Below, piece after piece: positions 54,685 through 63,863 of a stretch of DNA of 64,000 nt. The position numbers were made by a program, and so were the translations under genes. Origin of the DNA: Thermodesulforhabdus norvegica (GTDB taxonomy: Bacteria; Desulfobacterota; Syntrophobacteria; Syntrophobacterales; Thermodesulforhabdaceae); assembly GCF_900114975.1 (NCBI RefSeq), contig NZ_FOUU01000006.1, positions 104,036-168,035 of the forward strand. Reading direction: 5' to 3'. A model generated the notes under the pieces. That model saw only the letters and a program-made list of their open reading frames with translations, did not search any database and was not told where the DNA came from. The first letter of the stretch is position 1; each line of letters begins with the position of its first letter.

Positions 54685-54759
54685 TGGCTGGGGTGGGAGG
54701 ATTCGAACCTCCGAATGCGGGTTCCAAAGACCCGTGCCTTACCGCTTGGCGACACCCCA
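54685..54759 (-). tRNA. tRNA-Gln (anticodon TTG)
   Basis: 75 nt on the minus strand. The acceptor 5' strand TGGGGTG pairs with CACCCCA, with encoded CCA at the end (TGG at 54685-54687 on the plus strand). The anticodon loop CTTTGGA carries TTG. It lies between ispE and prs, as in many Proteobacteria. Confidence 0.95.
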
Positions 54760-54775
54760 ACCGAGCAATGGGTTA

Positions 54776-55654
54776 TCAGGTTTTATATGCTTCACTTATA
54801 ATAGAAGCCGCCCGGATCCAGTAATTCTTTCCCCACACCTGACCTGCTTCCCCGGCAACTCGAAGAGCTTCCTCATGATTCCGGAAAAGCCCGAATACCG
54901 TCGGCCCACTCCCGCTCATCAAAGACCCCTCTGCACCCTTCTTCTTCAGCCATTCCTTTATTTCAGCAAGAACCGGATACCTCACCAGCGTTACGCGCTC
55001 CAGATCGTTAACCAGTGCTTCAGGTACATTCAGGCCTTTTTCTTTAACCTTTTTTTTCATAAAGAAATCGTCCGTCTCTGTCAATTCCAAACTTCCGTAA
55101 GCCCAGGCGGTAGAAACGGTAAAAGGCGGCTTAATTAAAACCAGTGAATAGGGTTCGATTTTTGATAAAGGCGTCAGACGATCTCCAATGCCTTCGGCTA
55201 TGCAGGGTTGCCCCTGAAGAAAAAAAGGTACATCGGCGCCAACGGATGCTGCCGTTGACCTGAGCAGTTCATCTCCCAGAGGTCGAGGGTTTAGCCTGTC
55301 AAGCAACAGAATCACAGCGGCCGCATTGGCACTTCCTCCTCCAAGACCGGCCCCAACCGGTATTTCTTTCTCCAGCTTTATTCTCACTCCCTTATTTTCA
55401 TCGGGCCATTTGGCAGCATTCTTATAGGCTTTGAAAGCCTTTACGGCAAGATTATTCTCTCCCGGGGGAACACCCTCAAGGTTGCACTCAACGGAGACGC
55501 CGCTGGTACCGTCATCAAGGATCAAACGAACTTCATCGAAAACCGATATGGGTACCATAATACTCCAGATATCATGGTACCCATCGGAACGCTTTCCGAT
55601 GACCTTAAGGGCAAGGTTAACCTTGGCAGGAATTCGGGTTACCACCTCAAGCAT
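54776..55654 (-). CDS. ispE: 4-diphosphocytidyl-2-C-methyl-D-erythritol kinase
   Basis: GHMP kinase of the MEP isoprenoid pathway, about 292 residues. Seen: RIPAKVNLALKVIGKRSDGYH (substrate Lys/His), the ATP loop PVGAGLGGGSANAAAV with the catalytic-region Asp downstream, and the C-terminal LMSGSGPTVFGLF. ATG 55654 has GAGG 8 bp upstream; a GTG two codons earlier is possible. Confidence 0.97.
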   Translation of the reverse strand: MLEVVTRIPAKVNLALKVIGKRSDGYHDIWSIMVPISVFDEVRLILDDGTSGVSVECNLEGVPPGENNLAVKAFKAYKNAAKWPDENKGVRIKLEKEIPVGAGLGGGSANAAAVILLLDRLNPRPLGDELLRSTAASVGADVPFFLQGQPCIAEGIGDRLTPLSKIEPYSLVLIKPPFTVSTAWAYGSLELTETDDFFMKKKVKEKGLNVPEALVNDLERVTLVRYPVLAEIKEWLKKKGAEGSLMSGSGPTVFGLFRNHEEALRVAGEAGQVWGKNYWIRAASIISEAYKT

Positions 55655-55667
55655 CGGCACCTCGGAT

Positions 55668-56096
55668 TTACGAACACTTCTGCACGAACTTGATTCTGAG
55701 ATCGTAAAGAAGGGTTTTTAAAAGCTGTTCCTCATCACGATCCAGATTGCCCTTTGTTTTTTCTTCAATCATTGCAAGCGTATCAATAATGTGCCTGGCC
55801 ATGGATATGTTAACTTCCTTTTTCTTGGAAACCGGATCGGGAACTTCTCCCAGATGCACAAGAGCAGAAGAGGCCAGCGAAAATATGAAAGTCGAGAAGG
55901 TCACCTTGGGAAGTTGCGTTTCTTCCGAAGCCCGTTGCTGTTTTGATGCATCGTCGTATTCCTTCCTGGCCCTGGCTTCTTCTTCCTTTGAGAGCTCCTC
56001 GACTTTTTCTCCGCCACCACTTTCGGAATTCAACTCGTCAAGACGAATCTTTCTGCGATCCCGAAAAACAAAGCCTTTTTCCTCTTTTTCGCCCAT
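55668..56096 (-). CDS. DUF1844 protein
   Basis: 142 residues from ATG 56096 (GGGAGGGACGTA upstream). A charged, low-complexity N-terminal half is followed by the DUF1844 domain VTFSTFIFSLASSALVHLGE, then ARHIIDTLAMIEEKTKGNL and LLKTLLYDLRIKFVQ. The function is unknown; the domain is widespread in Desulfobacterota and related phyla. It lies between serA and ispE. Confidence 0.9.
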   Translation of the reverse strand: MGEKEEKGFVFRDRRKIRLDELNSESGGGEKVEELSKEEEARARKEYDDASKQQRASEETQLPKVTFSTFIFSLASSALVHLGEVPDPVSKKKEVNISMARHIIDTLAMIEEKTKGNLDRDEEQLLKTLLYDLRIKFVQKCS

Positions 56097-56118
56097 TACG
56101 TCCCTCCCGATCTGACAC

Positions 56119-57705
56119 TTAAAGATAAAGTCGCTGAACATATTCGACATTTTTCAGGCTCAACAACTCCTTTATAACATGATCGGGCACAGGCGTATCG
56201 GTTCTCAAAAGGATGATGTTCTGGCCTTTTTCAAGAACCTGACCCACGTCCATCATTGATATGTTGATGTTATGATTACCCAGGCAGGTTCCTATTGCTC
56301 CGATGGTGCCGGGGGTGTCTATGTTGTAGATGAGCAGAAGATTTCCTTCCATTTCCGCCTCAAGGCGGAAGTCGTTGATACGCACAAGGCGCGCATCACG
56401 TTTGCCGAAAATCGTTCCGGCCACAATGTTTTCATCTTCCGAAGTTTTGAGCCTTACTATTACAAGGTTGGTAAAATCTTCCGCCTCTCCGCGTGTCGTC
56501 TCCCTTATGCTAATGTTTCTTTCCCTTGCAAGAGCCACGGCGTTAACGAAGTTGACCTCGTCACCCATATAGGTACTGAGAAGCCCTTTTACAATAGAAA
56601 TTGTAAGAGGTTGCCTGTCCAGGTCCGTTACGTCACCGACGTACTCGATCCCGATTTCCACGGGGGCTCCACGGGTAATCTGAGACACCAGACACCCCAG
56701 CTTTTCAGATAAAGTGAGATAAGGTCTGAGATTGGCGAGCACCTCTCCGTCTATGGTCGGCGCATTAATTGCATTCCTTATGGTTCCCTTCAAAAGGTAG
56801 TCGATAACCTGATCCGCTACCGCAATGGCAACATTCTCCTGAGCCTCATCGGTGGAGGCCCCCAGGTGAGGCGTTAGAACGACCTTTTCAAGATTGAGCA
56901 AAGGATGGTCAGGAGGCGGAGGTTCCACGGTGAAAACGTCAATGGCAGCACCGGCTACAATACCTTCCTTTATTGCCTCTGCAAGATCCTCCTCGTTCAC
57001 TATTCCTCCACGGGCGCAATTTATTATGAAGACGCCTTTTTTCATTTTCTTGAATGCATCTTTGTTCAGTAAATTTCGGGTTTCCTGAGTAAGGGGCGTA
57101 TGGACGGTGATATAATCCGACCTCGCAAGGAGCTCGTCCAGGCTTACGGCTTCAATACCGAGTCTTTCCACAACATCCGAACTGATGTAAGGGTCGTAGG
57201 CTATTACCTGCATCTTAAGGCCCTTGGCACGGTCGGCTACTACACGACCAATTCGACCCACTCCGATGATACCAAGAACCTTGTTGAAGACCTCCTTTCC
57301 CCTGAACTTTTTCTTTTCCCATTTACCCGCTTTGAGAGAAGCATCGGCCTGAGGTATATTCCGGCTAACCGCAAGAAGAAGAGCTATAGTGTGTTCGGCA
57401 GTGGTGATAACGTTGCCCTCGGGCGTGTTCATAACGACTATACCCTTACGGGTTGCCGCATCTATATCCACATTATCAAGGCCTATTCCGGCTCTAGCTA
57501 TAACCTTAAGCCTGTCCCCTGCCTCTATCACATCTCTGGTGACCTTCGTACTGCTCCTTATAACAAGGGCGTCACATTCCTTGACGACTTCGCGGAGTTC
57601 TTCATGGGTCAGGCTGGTGTTGACTTCGACCTCAAATTCCGGAACAGACATCAACTTCTCTATCCCCGCCTCGGCGAGGGGATCGCTTACAAGAATCTTA
57701 TACAT
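56119..57705 (-). CDS. serA: D-3-phosphoglycerate dehydrogenase
   Basis: First step of serine synthesis. 528 residues, the long form. The NAD domain has VLGIIGVGRIGRVVADRAKG and VDIDAATRKGI. Catalytic residues are Arg in NCARGGIVNE, Glu in DVFTVEPPP and His in VVLTPHLGAST. An intervening domain (about 315-450) precedes the C-terminal ACT domain (about 455-528, LLIYNIDTPGTIGAIGTCLG), a probable serine sensor. Confidence 0.97.
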   Translation of the reverse strand: MYKILVSDPLAEAGIEKLMSVPEFEVEVNTSLTHEELREVVKECDALVIRSSTKVTRDVIEAGDRLKVIARAGIGLDNVDIDAATRKGIVVMNTPEGNVITTAEHTIALLLAVSRNIPQADASLKAGKWEKKKFRGKEVFNKVLGIIGVGRIGRVVADRAKGLKMQVIAYDPYISSDVVERLGIEAVSLDELLARSDYITVHTPLTQETRNLLNKDAFKKMKKGVFIINCARGGIVNEEDLAEAIKEGIVAGAAIDVFTVEPPPPDHPLLNLEKVVLTPHLGASTDEAQENVAIAVADQVIDYLLKGTIRNAINAPTIDGEVLANLRPYLTLSEKLGCLVSQITRGAPVEIGIEYVGDVTDLDRQPLTISIVKGLLSTYMGDEVNFVNAVALARERNISIRETTRGEAEDFTNLVIVRLKTSEDENIVAGTIFGKRDARLVRINDFRLEAEMEGNLLLIYNIDTPGTIGAIGTCLGNHNINISMMDVGQVLEKGQNIILLRTDTPVPDHVIKELLSLKNVEYVQRLYL

Positions 57706-57939
57706 GGTTCAGTCCTCCAACCATATTTTTCTTTTATTTCCCGAAACTTATAACTGGTTCGGCTTATTTAGCATCATTACTTTCAAAATACAAGACACAA
57801 TAAGGTGATTGTCACGGGCTTGCAGGGAGCTGCAAATCGGCCGTGTGGGAGCTGTGGAAACTTTATCTTGACCTAAGGGAAGGATCATTTTAGTTAATGA
57901 CGGTCACGGTTAGGAATCCCTAAATTTGAGGAGGATCGA

Positions 57940-58170
57940 ATGATCATTCCCATGAGGCAGATGAAAGAACACCAGAAGGGTGTGATACGACGGATCAGGG
58001 CCACAGGGGAGCTGGGAAGGCGGATACGGGACATGGGACTTACTCCAGGAACGGTTATTGAGATTCAAGGGCGGGCTCCTCTCAGAGATCCCGTAGCAAT
58101 TAAAGTCAGAAACTTCACGCTCACCCTCAGAAACAACGAAGCCGACTACATCGACGTGGAGGTTGATTAG
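57940..58170 (+). CDS. feoA: FeoA iron-transport accessory protein
   Basis: A 76-residue SH3-like protein needed with FeoB for ferrous iron uptake. Landmarks: GELGRRIRDMGLTPGTVIEI and PVAIKVRNFTLTLRNNEADY. GAGGAGGATCG precedes the ATG. The 230-bp region upstream, shared divergently with serA, contains a TTGCAG-GGAG-CTGCAA hairpin (57820-57835), but I see no convincing Fur or DtxR box. Confidence 0.95.
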   Translation: MIIPMRQMKEHQKGVIRRIRATGELGRRIRDMGLTPGTVIEIQGRAPLRDPVAIKVRNFTLTLRNNEADYIDVEVD

Positions 58171-58191
58171 CTTGCCGACGGGGGTGCTGAC

Positions 58192-60420
58192 ATGAAAAAC
58201 AGGGAGTTTCTTATTGCTCTGGCGGGTAATCCCAATTGCGGAAAATCCACACTTTTCAACGAACTTACCGGGTCAAGACAGCACGTGAGCAATTATCCAG
58301 GGGTTACCGTGGAAAAGAAAGAAGGCATTACGGAATACGACGGCATCAGACTTCGCATCGTCGACCTCCCTGGAATTTACTCGCTCACGGCCTACTCCCT
58401 GGAGGAGATTGTGGCAAGAAACTTTCTGGTGGACGAAAAGCCGCACTGCGTCGTCAATATCGTCGACGCCGTTAACCTCGAAAGGCATCTCTACCTGACG
58501 GTTCAACTCCTGGAACTGGGCATGCCCGTTGTCCTCGCCTTGAACATGATGGATCTTGCAGAAAAGCACGGTATTCAGATCGACGTGGATAAGCTGTCTC
58601 AGAGGCTCGGCATTCCGGTAGTCCCCATGGTGGCCCGGACAGGAAGGGGAAAAGAAGATCTTCTTAAGACGATAACCCACTTTTGCAATACTCAATCCGG
58701 GAGATGCCTCTCGGGCGACCTGCTCTCCTACGGCCCTGATATAGATCCCACACTCGACAAAATGGAAAAAATCATCATGGAGAAGGGCTTTCTCACCGGC
58801 CTCTACCCTCCCAGATGGGTTGCCCTGAAGTATCTGGAAGAAGACGAGCAGATAATCAAAAAAGGTGATCTATATGACAAAACCGTTTCTGAAGAGCTAA
58901 AGAAAATTGCCGGAGACCTGACAGATCACCTTATGAAGACACTGGACACCTATCCTGAAGCGATCATTGCCGACCATAGATACGGCTACATAAGCGCCCT
59001 TTTGAAGAAAGATGTTGTTCGCTACCCAGTATCAACGGACGTTCGGGAGTTAACGGACAAAATCGACCGTGTGGTGACGAACCGTTTTTTCGGCCCCCTT
59101 ATCATGATCGGGGTTCTTTATGCTACCTATACAATAACCTTCACTTATAGTGAAAAACCGGTCATCTGGCTCGAAGCCGCTTTTGAGCTTTTTGCCGCTT
59201 TTCTCGAAAAGCACCTGCCCCCGGGACCCCTGCAGTCCCTAATCGTGGACGGGGTCGTTGGAGGAGTGGGCGCCGTGTTGGGCTTCATCCCCATAATCTT
59301 ACTGATGTTTCTCTGTATTGCCTTTCTTGAAGACACGGGTTACCTGGCCCGGGTTGCCTACATGTTAGACAGAATATTCCGCACCTTCGGTCTTCACGGC
59401 AACTCTGTTATGGCCTTCATCGTCGGAGGAGGCATAGCGGGAGGATGCGCCGTACCCGGTGTTATGGCCACAAGAACGTTGAGAAGTTCAAGAGAAAGAA
59501 TGGCCACAATCCTAACAACCCCTTTTATGAACTGCGGGGCTAAATTGCCTGTTTATGCCGTCATAATAGCGGCCTTCTTTCCCGGCCATCATGCACAGGT
59601 CATGCTCTTCCTGACCCTCCTGGCCTGGTTGATTGCCCTCGTGATGGCATGGGTGCTAAGATCCACAATTCTCAAAGGTCCACCCACTCCTTTTCTTCTC
59701 GAACTGCCGACCTACCGATTGCCGACCTTCAAGGGCCTGATGATACACACATGGGAAAGAACCTGGCAGTACATCAGAAAAGCCGGTACCATTATTTTAG
59801 CCATATCCATACTGCTGTGGGCTCTCATGACCTTCCCGGGCCTCCCCGATGAAGAAAAGGCTGCAATTAACGAGAGACGGGCAACTCTCCTGCAAAAGCT
59901 TCCGGAAGACCTTCGAACCGAGCTCAACAGGGGCAATCTGGAAAGAAAGAACGTTCCGGAGGAATACAAATCCACGGTAGATGAGCTTATAGAGTTGAAA
60001 GAAGAGGAAAATCGAGCAATATTCTACAACTCCTTTGCAAGCCGTATAGGTCGTTCGCTGACATCGATCACCAAACTCTGTGGATTCGATTGGAAGACCA
60101 ATATTGCACTTCTGGGAGGCTTTGCTGCCAAAGAAGTCATAGTATCGACAATGGGAACGGCTTATTCGATCACGGATTCGGAAAACGGCGGAGGCCTTAG
60201 CACAAGGCTCCGGAACGATCCGTCATGGACAATGGTCAAAGCATGGGCCTTTCTCCTCTTCGTAATGCTGTACTCGCCCTGTCTTGCAACCGTTGCATGC
60301 ATTGCGAAAGAAACGGGAAGTATAAAGTGGGCGATTTTCTCTGTCCTTTTCAATACGGCTGTGGCATTTATTGTTGCAACTTTAATCTACCAGGGAGGCT
60401 GTTTGTTTTTAGCACATTAG
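58192..60420 (+). CDS. feoB: FeoB ferrous iron transporter
   Basis: 742 residues. An N-terminal G-protein domain (G1 GNPNCGKSTLFN, G3 DLPGIYS, G4 NMMD) is followed by a GDI-like helical region and a membrane part with two inverted Gate regions, including GGGIAGGCAVPGVMATRTL and TPFMNCGAKLPVYAV with a conserved Cys. Ends LIYQGGCLFLAH. It starts 21 bp after feoA. Confidence 0.97.
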   Translation: MKNREFLIALAGNPNCGKSTLFNELTGSRQHVSNYPGVTVEKKEGITEYDGIRLRIVDLPGIYSLTAYSLEEIVARNFLVDEKPHCVVNIVDAVNLERHLYLTVQLLELGMPVVLALNMMDLAEKHGIQIDVDKLSQRLGIPVVPMVARTGRGKEDLLKTITHFCNTQSGRCLSGDLLSYGPDIDPTLDKMEKIIMEKGFLTGLYPPRWVALKYLEEDEQIIKKGDLYDKTVSEELKKIAGDLTDHLMKTLDTYPEAIIADHRYGYISALLKKDVVRYPVSTDVRELTDKIDRVVTNRFFGPLIMIGVLYATYTITFTYSEKPVIWLEAAFELFAAFLEKHLPPGPLQSLIVDGVVGGVGAVLGFIPIILLMFLCIAFLEDTGYLARVAYMLDRIFRTFGLHGNSVMAFIVGGGIAGGCAVPGVMATRTLRSSRERMATILTTPFMNCGAKLPVYAVIIAAFFPGHHAQVMLFLTLLAWLIALVMAWVLRSTILKGPPTPFLLELPTYRLPTFKGLMIHTWERTWQYIRKAGTIILAISILLWALMTFPGLPDEEKAAINERRATLLQKLPEDLRTELNRGNLERKNVPEEYKSTVDELIELKEEENRAIFYNSFASRIGRSLTSITKLCGFDWKTNIALLGGFAAKEVIVSTMGTAYSITDSENGGGLSTRLRNDPSWTMVKAWAFLLFVMLYSPCLATVACIAKETGSIKWAIFSVLFNTAVAFIVATLIYQGGCLFLAH

Positions 60421-60431
60421 CGGAGGTGGCT

Positions 60432-61622
60432 ATGGGAGCGGCGGCAAAGATGCTAAAGTTTATGGAGCAAAGTAGCTGGATAAGGAAGATGTTTGAAGAA
60501 GGTGCCAGGCTCAGGGCAATTTACGGAAGCGATAGAGTCTGCGACTTCAGTTTGGGGAACCCGAACGTATATCCGCCAGAAGTCGTCCATCAGGAACTGG
60601 TAAACCTCGCAAAGTCAAGCACGGGCGCATCCCACGGCTACATGCCCAATGCGGGTCTGCCCGAAGTACGGGAGGCCATTGCCGAATACATATCCCCGGT
60701 GCACGGCGTCTCTTTTACCGCAGAAGACATAGTAATGACCTGTGGAGCGGCAGGGGCAATGAACGTGATACTGAAGGCTCTGCTTGACCCCGGAGACGAG
60801 GTACTCGTTCCTGCACCTTACTTCGTAGAATACGGGTTTTACGCCGACAACCACGGTGGGATTCTTAAACCGATTCCCACGACTGACGATTTTCTTCCGG
60901 ATCTGGATGCCCTGGAGAATGCCATTTCACCCAAGACCAAGGTTCTTATACTGAATTCTCCGAACAATCCAACCGGTCAGGTATACGGTGAGGCCCTTTT
61001 GAGAGACATTTCCGAAATCCTTTCGAAAAGATCCACAGACCTGAACCGCCCCATCTATATAGTTTCCGACGAGCCTTATCGTAACATAGCCTTTGACGGA
61101 ATCGAGGTTCCTTCCGTGCTTAAATTCTACTCCCGAAGCATTATCGCCACATCATACTCCAAGGATCTATGTCTGGCAGGCGAAAGAATCGGCTACCTGG
61201 CTGTGCATCCCGAAATGGAGAAAAAGGACAGTCTGCTGGGGGCGCTTGTGCTCGCCAACCGTATTCTCGGCTTTGTAAATGCCCCGGCTTTTATGCAGAG
61301 GCTCGTTGCAAGACTGCAGGGTATAACCGTGGATCCGATGACTTATCAGAAAAAGAGGGACATGCTCGTTGCCGCCATGAAAGAAATAGGATATGAATTC
61401 ATTGTCCCGAAGGGAGCTTTTTATCTTTTTCCGAAATCTCCTGTTCCAGACGATGTGGAGTTTGTAAGGATGTTGCAGGAGGAACTCATTCTCGTTGTTC
61501 CCGGTTCGGGCTTTGGAAAACCCGGCTACTTTCGCATAGCTTTTTGCGTTGACGATGAAGTTATATCCAGATCTTTTAATGGATTTGAGAAGGCGTATAA
61601 AAAAGCTTTAAGCAACAGTTAA
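60432..61622 (+). CDS. PLP-dependent aminotransferase, class I/II
   Basis: 396 residues of fold type I. Seen: GYMPNAGLPEVREAIAEY, TCGAAGAMNVILKALLDPGDEV, NSPNNPTGQVYG, the PLP-binding Asp/Tyr in VSDEPYRNIAFDG and the Schiff-base Lys in TSYSKDLCLAGERIGY. Most similar in layout to aspartate/alanine-type aminotransferases; the substrate is not clear. GGAGGTGGCT precedes ATG 60432, 11 bp after feoB, so it is probably in the feo transcript. Confidence 0.93.
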   Translation: MGAAAKMLKFMEQSSWIRKMFEEGARLRAIYGSDRVCDFSLGNPNVYPPEVVHQELVNLAKSSTGASHGYMPNAGLPEVREAIAEYISPVHGVSFTAEDIVMTCGAAGAMNVILKALLDPGDEVLVPAPYFVEYGFYADNHGGILKPIPTTDDFLPDLDALENAISPKTKVLILNSPNNPTGQVYGEALLRDISEILSKRSTDLNRPIYIVSDEPYRNIAFDGIEVPSVLKFYSRSIIATSYSKDLCLAGERIGYLAVHPEMEKKDSLLGALVLANRILGFVNAPAFMQRLVARLQGITVDPMTYQKKRDMLVAAMKEIGYEFIVPKGAFYLFPKSPVPDDVEFVRMLQEELILVVPGSGFGKPGYFRIAFCVDDEVISRSFNGFEKAYKKALSNS

Positions 61623-61644
61623 GAAAGCGTTGCAGGATTATCGG

Positions 61645-62550
61645 ATGACCAGAAAAATTTACATAAGAAGAAGGTCGGAAAATCGTACAGGCGAACATAA
61701 AGGGCTTTTCTGGATAATTGCCGCAATGATGTTGATACTCCTGATGATTCCCATACTCTGGACGCAGTATCCCTTCAGAAGTCACAAGCAGGATAGGCAA
61801 TCGGAAAACGGCAGAGTACTGACAACGGGAAAAATCCCCAGGCTTCAGGGGATTGTTAAGCAGGTACCGAGAGCAATCGAGGAATCGGGCGAGGAGGCTC
61901 AAGAAGCACCCACAAAGGAGGCAATTTCTATCAAGCCCCTGGAAACACAGCCGGAAGTTGGCGGAAAGATCCCTCAGCAGTATCAGGGACAACCATCGGC
62001 GCAGGTCAACCCTTATGAAATGGCGGCCAGAGCAGAGCAGCAGAGAGAAGCCCGTGAAGAAGAAGCGAAAAAAGCCGTTTCTGAAGAAGGGCTTAAGGAT
62101 ATGGGCGTCCTGGCAAAGATACAATCACCGGAACTGAGTAATACCCAATCCGGGGACACTCACGATCTTTATCAAATGCTTAAGGAAAGAGAAAGCGGAT
62201 ATCGTGCCAGCGGAGAAAAATCTGCTAACGCCCGGCCTGAGCCTAAGGCAACGAGCTCATCTTCTGAGAATGAGACCTCCCCAAAATCCGATAAAAAACC
62301 GGTAATCTCCAACCCTGACTACTTTATACAGGTCGGAGCTTTTAGCCAGGAAGCCAACGCTTCGGCTCTCAAGTCCCGGCTTCAGAAGATGGGATACCCG
62401 GTGGTAATTCACAAGGTTCATCATACTCGTTTGGGACAGCTATATCTGGTAAGAATTCCCTTTGAGGGATCCTATGCTGAAGTTCAAAAAGAAGAACAAA
62501 AACTGGAAAAAATCGTGGGAGACAAACCCATTATTGTACGGCCTCGCTGA
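61645..62550 (+). CDS. Membrane-anchored SPOR-domain protein
   Basis: 301 residues: a basic cytoplasmic start, one membrane helix (about 25-45, LFWIIAAMMLILLMIPILW), a long disordered Gln/Glu/Ser-rich linker (about 55-220), and a C-terminal SPOR domain (PDYFIQVGAFSQEANASALK). SPOR domains bind denuded septal peptidoglycan, so a cell-division or wall role is likely. ATG 61645 is used; an in-frame TTG at 61630 is possible. Confidence 0.9.
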   Translation: MTRKIYIRRRSENRTGEHKGLFWIIAAMMLILLMIPILWTQYPFRSHKQDRQSENGRVLTTGKIPRLQGIVKQVPRAIEESGEEAQEAPTKEAISIKPLETQPEVGGKIPQQYQGQPSAQVNPYEMAARAEQQREAREEEAKKAVSEEGLKDMGVLAKIQSPELSNTQSGDTHDLYQMLKERESGYRASGEKSANARPEPKATSSSSENETSPKSDKKPVISNPDYFIQVGAFSQEANASALKSRLQKMGYPVVIHKVHHTRLGQLYLVRIPFEGSYAEVQKEEQKLEKIVGDKPIIVRPR

Positions 62551-62899
62551 TACGCTTCAGCTTAAGGGCAAAATTGCCTCAATTCTATTCTCTTAGTAAG
62601 AAGCATTTGAACGCCTGAACTCAGGCGTAAATAGAAACTCAAAAAGGGGTAGCCTCGCATAAAGATTTCAGATTCGAGCTCTATCCGAAGAAAGAACGGG
62701 CAAAAGCTCCGGATAAAAAGTGGAACAACGGCAAAAAGAGATAACGGGCAAAAAAGTAAAAAGCGAAACCATTATTGACCAAGTACGACAAAAATCACAA
62801 CGCAACGCTGAATCCACTCAAAGAAAACTTTCCTGTTAAAAAGGCGGCAGGAGGAGTACTCCGAGCTTATGCCCCATAAGAAGCGTGAAAGCTTCTAAT
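62551..62899. other. Non-coding stretch after the SPOR gene
   Basis: About 350 bp, A-rich on the plus strand, without a supportable open frame. A small hairpin CGCCTG-AACT-CAGGCG lies at 62612-62627, about 60 bp after the SPOR stop, followed by TAAATAG; it may be a weak terminator. Nothing else recognised. Confidence 0.5.
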
Positions 62900-63091
62900 T
62901 CATTTACGCGAAGAAGCCACCTTTTTTCTACATTGTTCCCATATTATGCAGTAAGTACGATGCCTGCAGTAAAGCTTTGGATCCGTACAGGCATTGCAAT
63001 TTTGGAGGCATTCGGAGCAATAACCGTATTTAAACTTCTCGCAAACGACATAAGCCGGTCTATCGGGATGAAACCGACATTTTCCGTCCAT
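62900..63091 (-). CDS. Cys-rich zinc-binding mini-protein overlapping surE
   Basis: 63 residues with eight Cys and several His: GKCRFHPDRPAYVVCEKFKYG, then YCSECLQNCNACTDPKLYC. The first part is like a B-box zinc finger (C-x2-H...C-x2-C). The start ATG 63091 lies 32 bp inside surE and has TTGAGGTTGCTC as ribosome site. I believe such short proteins are conserved in related bacteria, but the function is unknown. Confidence 0.7.
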   Translation of the reverse strand: MDGKCRFHPDRPAYVVCEKFKYGYCSECLQNCNACTDPKLYCRHRTYCIIWEQCRKKVASSRK

Positions 63092-63863
63092 GAGCAACCT
63101 CAAAGGTGGTTTCCCAATCCTGTTTTTTCAACATTTCATAGGTTTGATAGTGGGTCAGGTCGTAGTGAATAGGCGTGATGGTAATATACCCCTCGGCAAG
63201 AGCTCGAGAATCCGAGTTGGGATCCCCGTCATGCTCAATGGTCTGGCTACACAGCCAGTAATACACCCGGTTTCTCGGATCAACCCTTCGATCGTAGCGC
63301 TCCTTATAGCGAAGATGTCCCTGACGGGTTATCCTGATTCCCCTAACTTCTGATGCAGGAAGGTGGGGAATGTTTACGTTCAGTGAAATTCCTGGGGGCA
63401 AGGGCCGGGTTTTGAGTTTTTCCACAATCAGGGGCAGATACTGCCTGGCGGCACTGTAGTCCGTTGCCGGATAAGCATCAATTGAAACGGCCATAGAAGG
63501 AAACCCCAGCATGGCAGCTTCCGTGGCAGCCGAGACTGTGCCCGAATATATCACATTTTCTCCCACATTTGCTCCCATATTTATGCCCGATATAACCATA
63601 TCCGGTGGCTCTGCCATGAGCTCTCTTACAGCAAGCTTCACGCAGTCTGCCGGCGTCCCATTTACGGCGTACCCGAAAAAAACGCCGTTCCTTTTGATGG
63701 GACGGACTCTCAGGGGATCGAGAAAGGTAATTGCATGTCCCACGGCACTCTGTTCGGTTTCCGGAGCAACCACGTGAACCTCGTGATCTTCTTTGAGAAT
63801 CTCACATAACACCTCTATACCTTTTGCATATATGCCGTCATCATTGGTAACAAGAATTTTCAT
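63060..63863 (-). CDS. surE: 5'-nucleotidase SurE
   Basis: 267-residue metal-dependent nucleoside monophosphatase. Metal site: ILVTNDDGIYAKGI (Asp-Asp), a Ser in VVAPETEQSAVG, and ISGINMGANVGENVIYSGTVSAA (Asn). The C-terminus extends to VSSR. The ATG overlaps the preceding oxidoreductase stop as ATGA. Confidence 0.96.
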   Translation of the reverse strand: MKILVTNDDGIYAKGIEVLCEILKEDHEVHVVAPETEQSAVGHAITFLDPLRVRPIKRNGVFFGYAVNGTPADCVKLAVRELMAEPPDMVISGINMGANVGENVIYSGTVSAATEAAMLGFPSMAVSIDAYPATDYSAARQYLPLIVEKLKTRPLPPGISLNVNIPHLPASEVRGIRITRQGHLRYKERYDRRVDPRNRVYYWLCSQTIEHDGDPNSDSRALAEGYITITPIHYDLTHYQTYEMLKKQDWETTFEVAHGRKMSVSSR

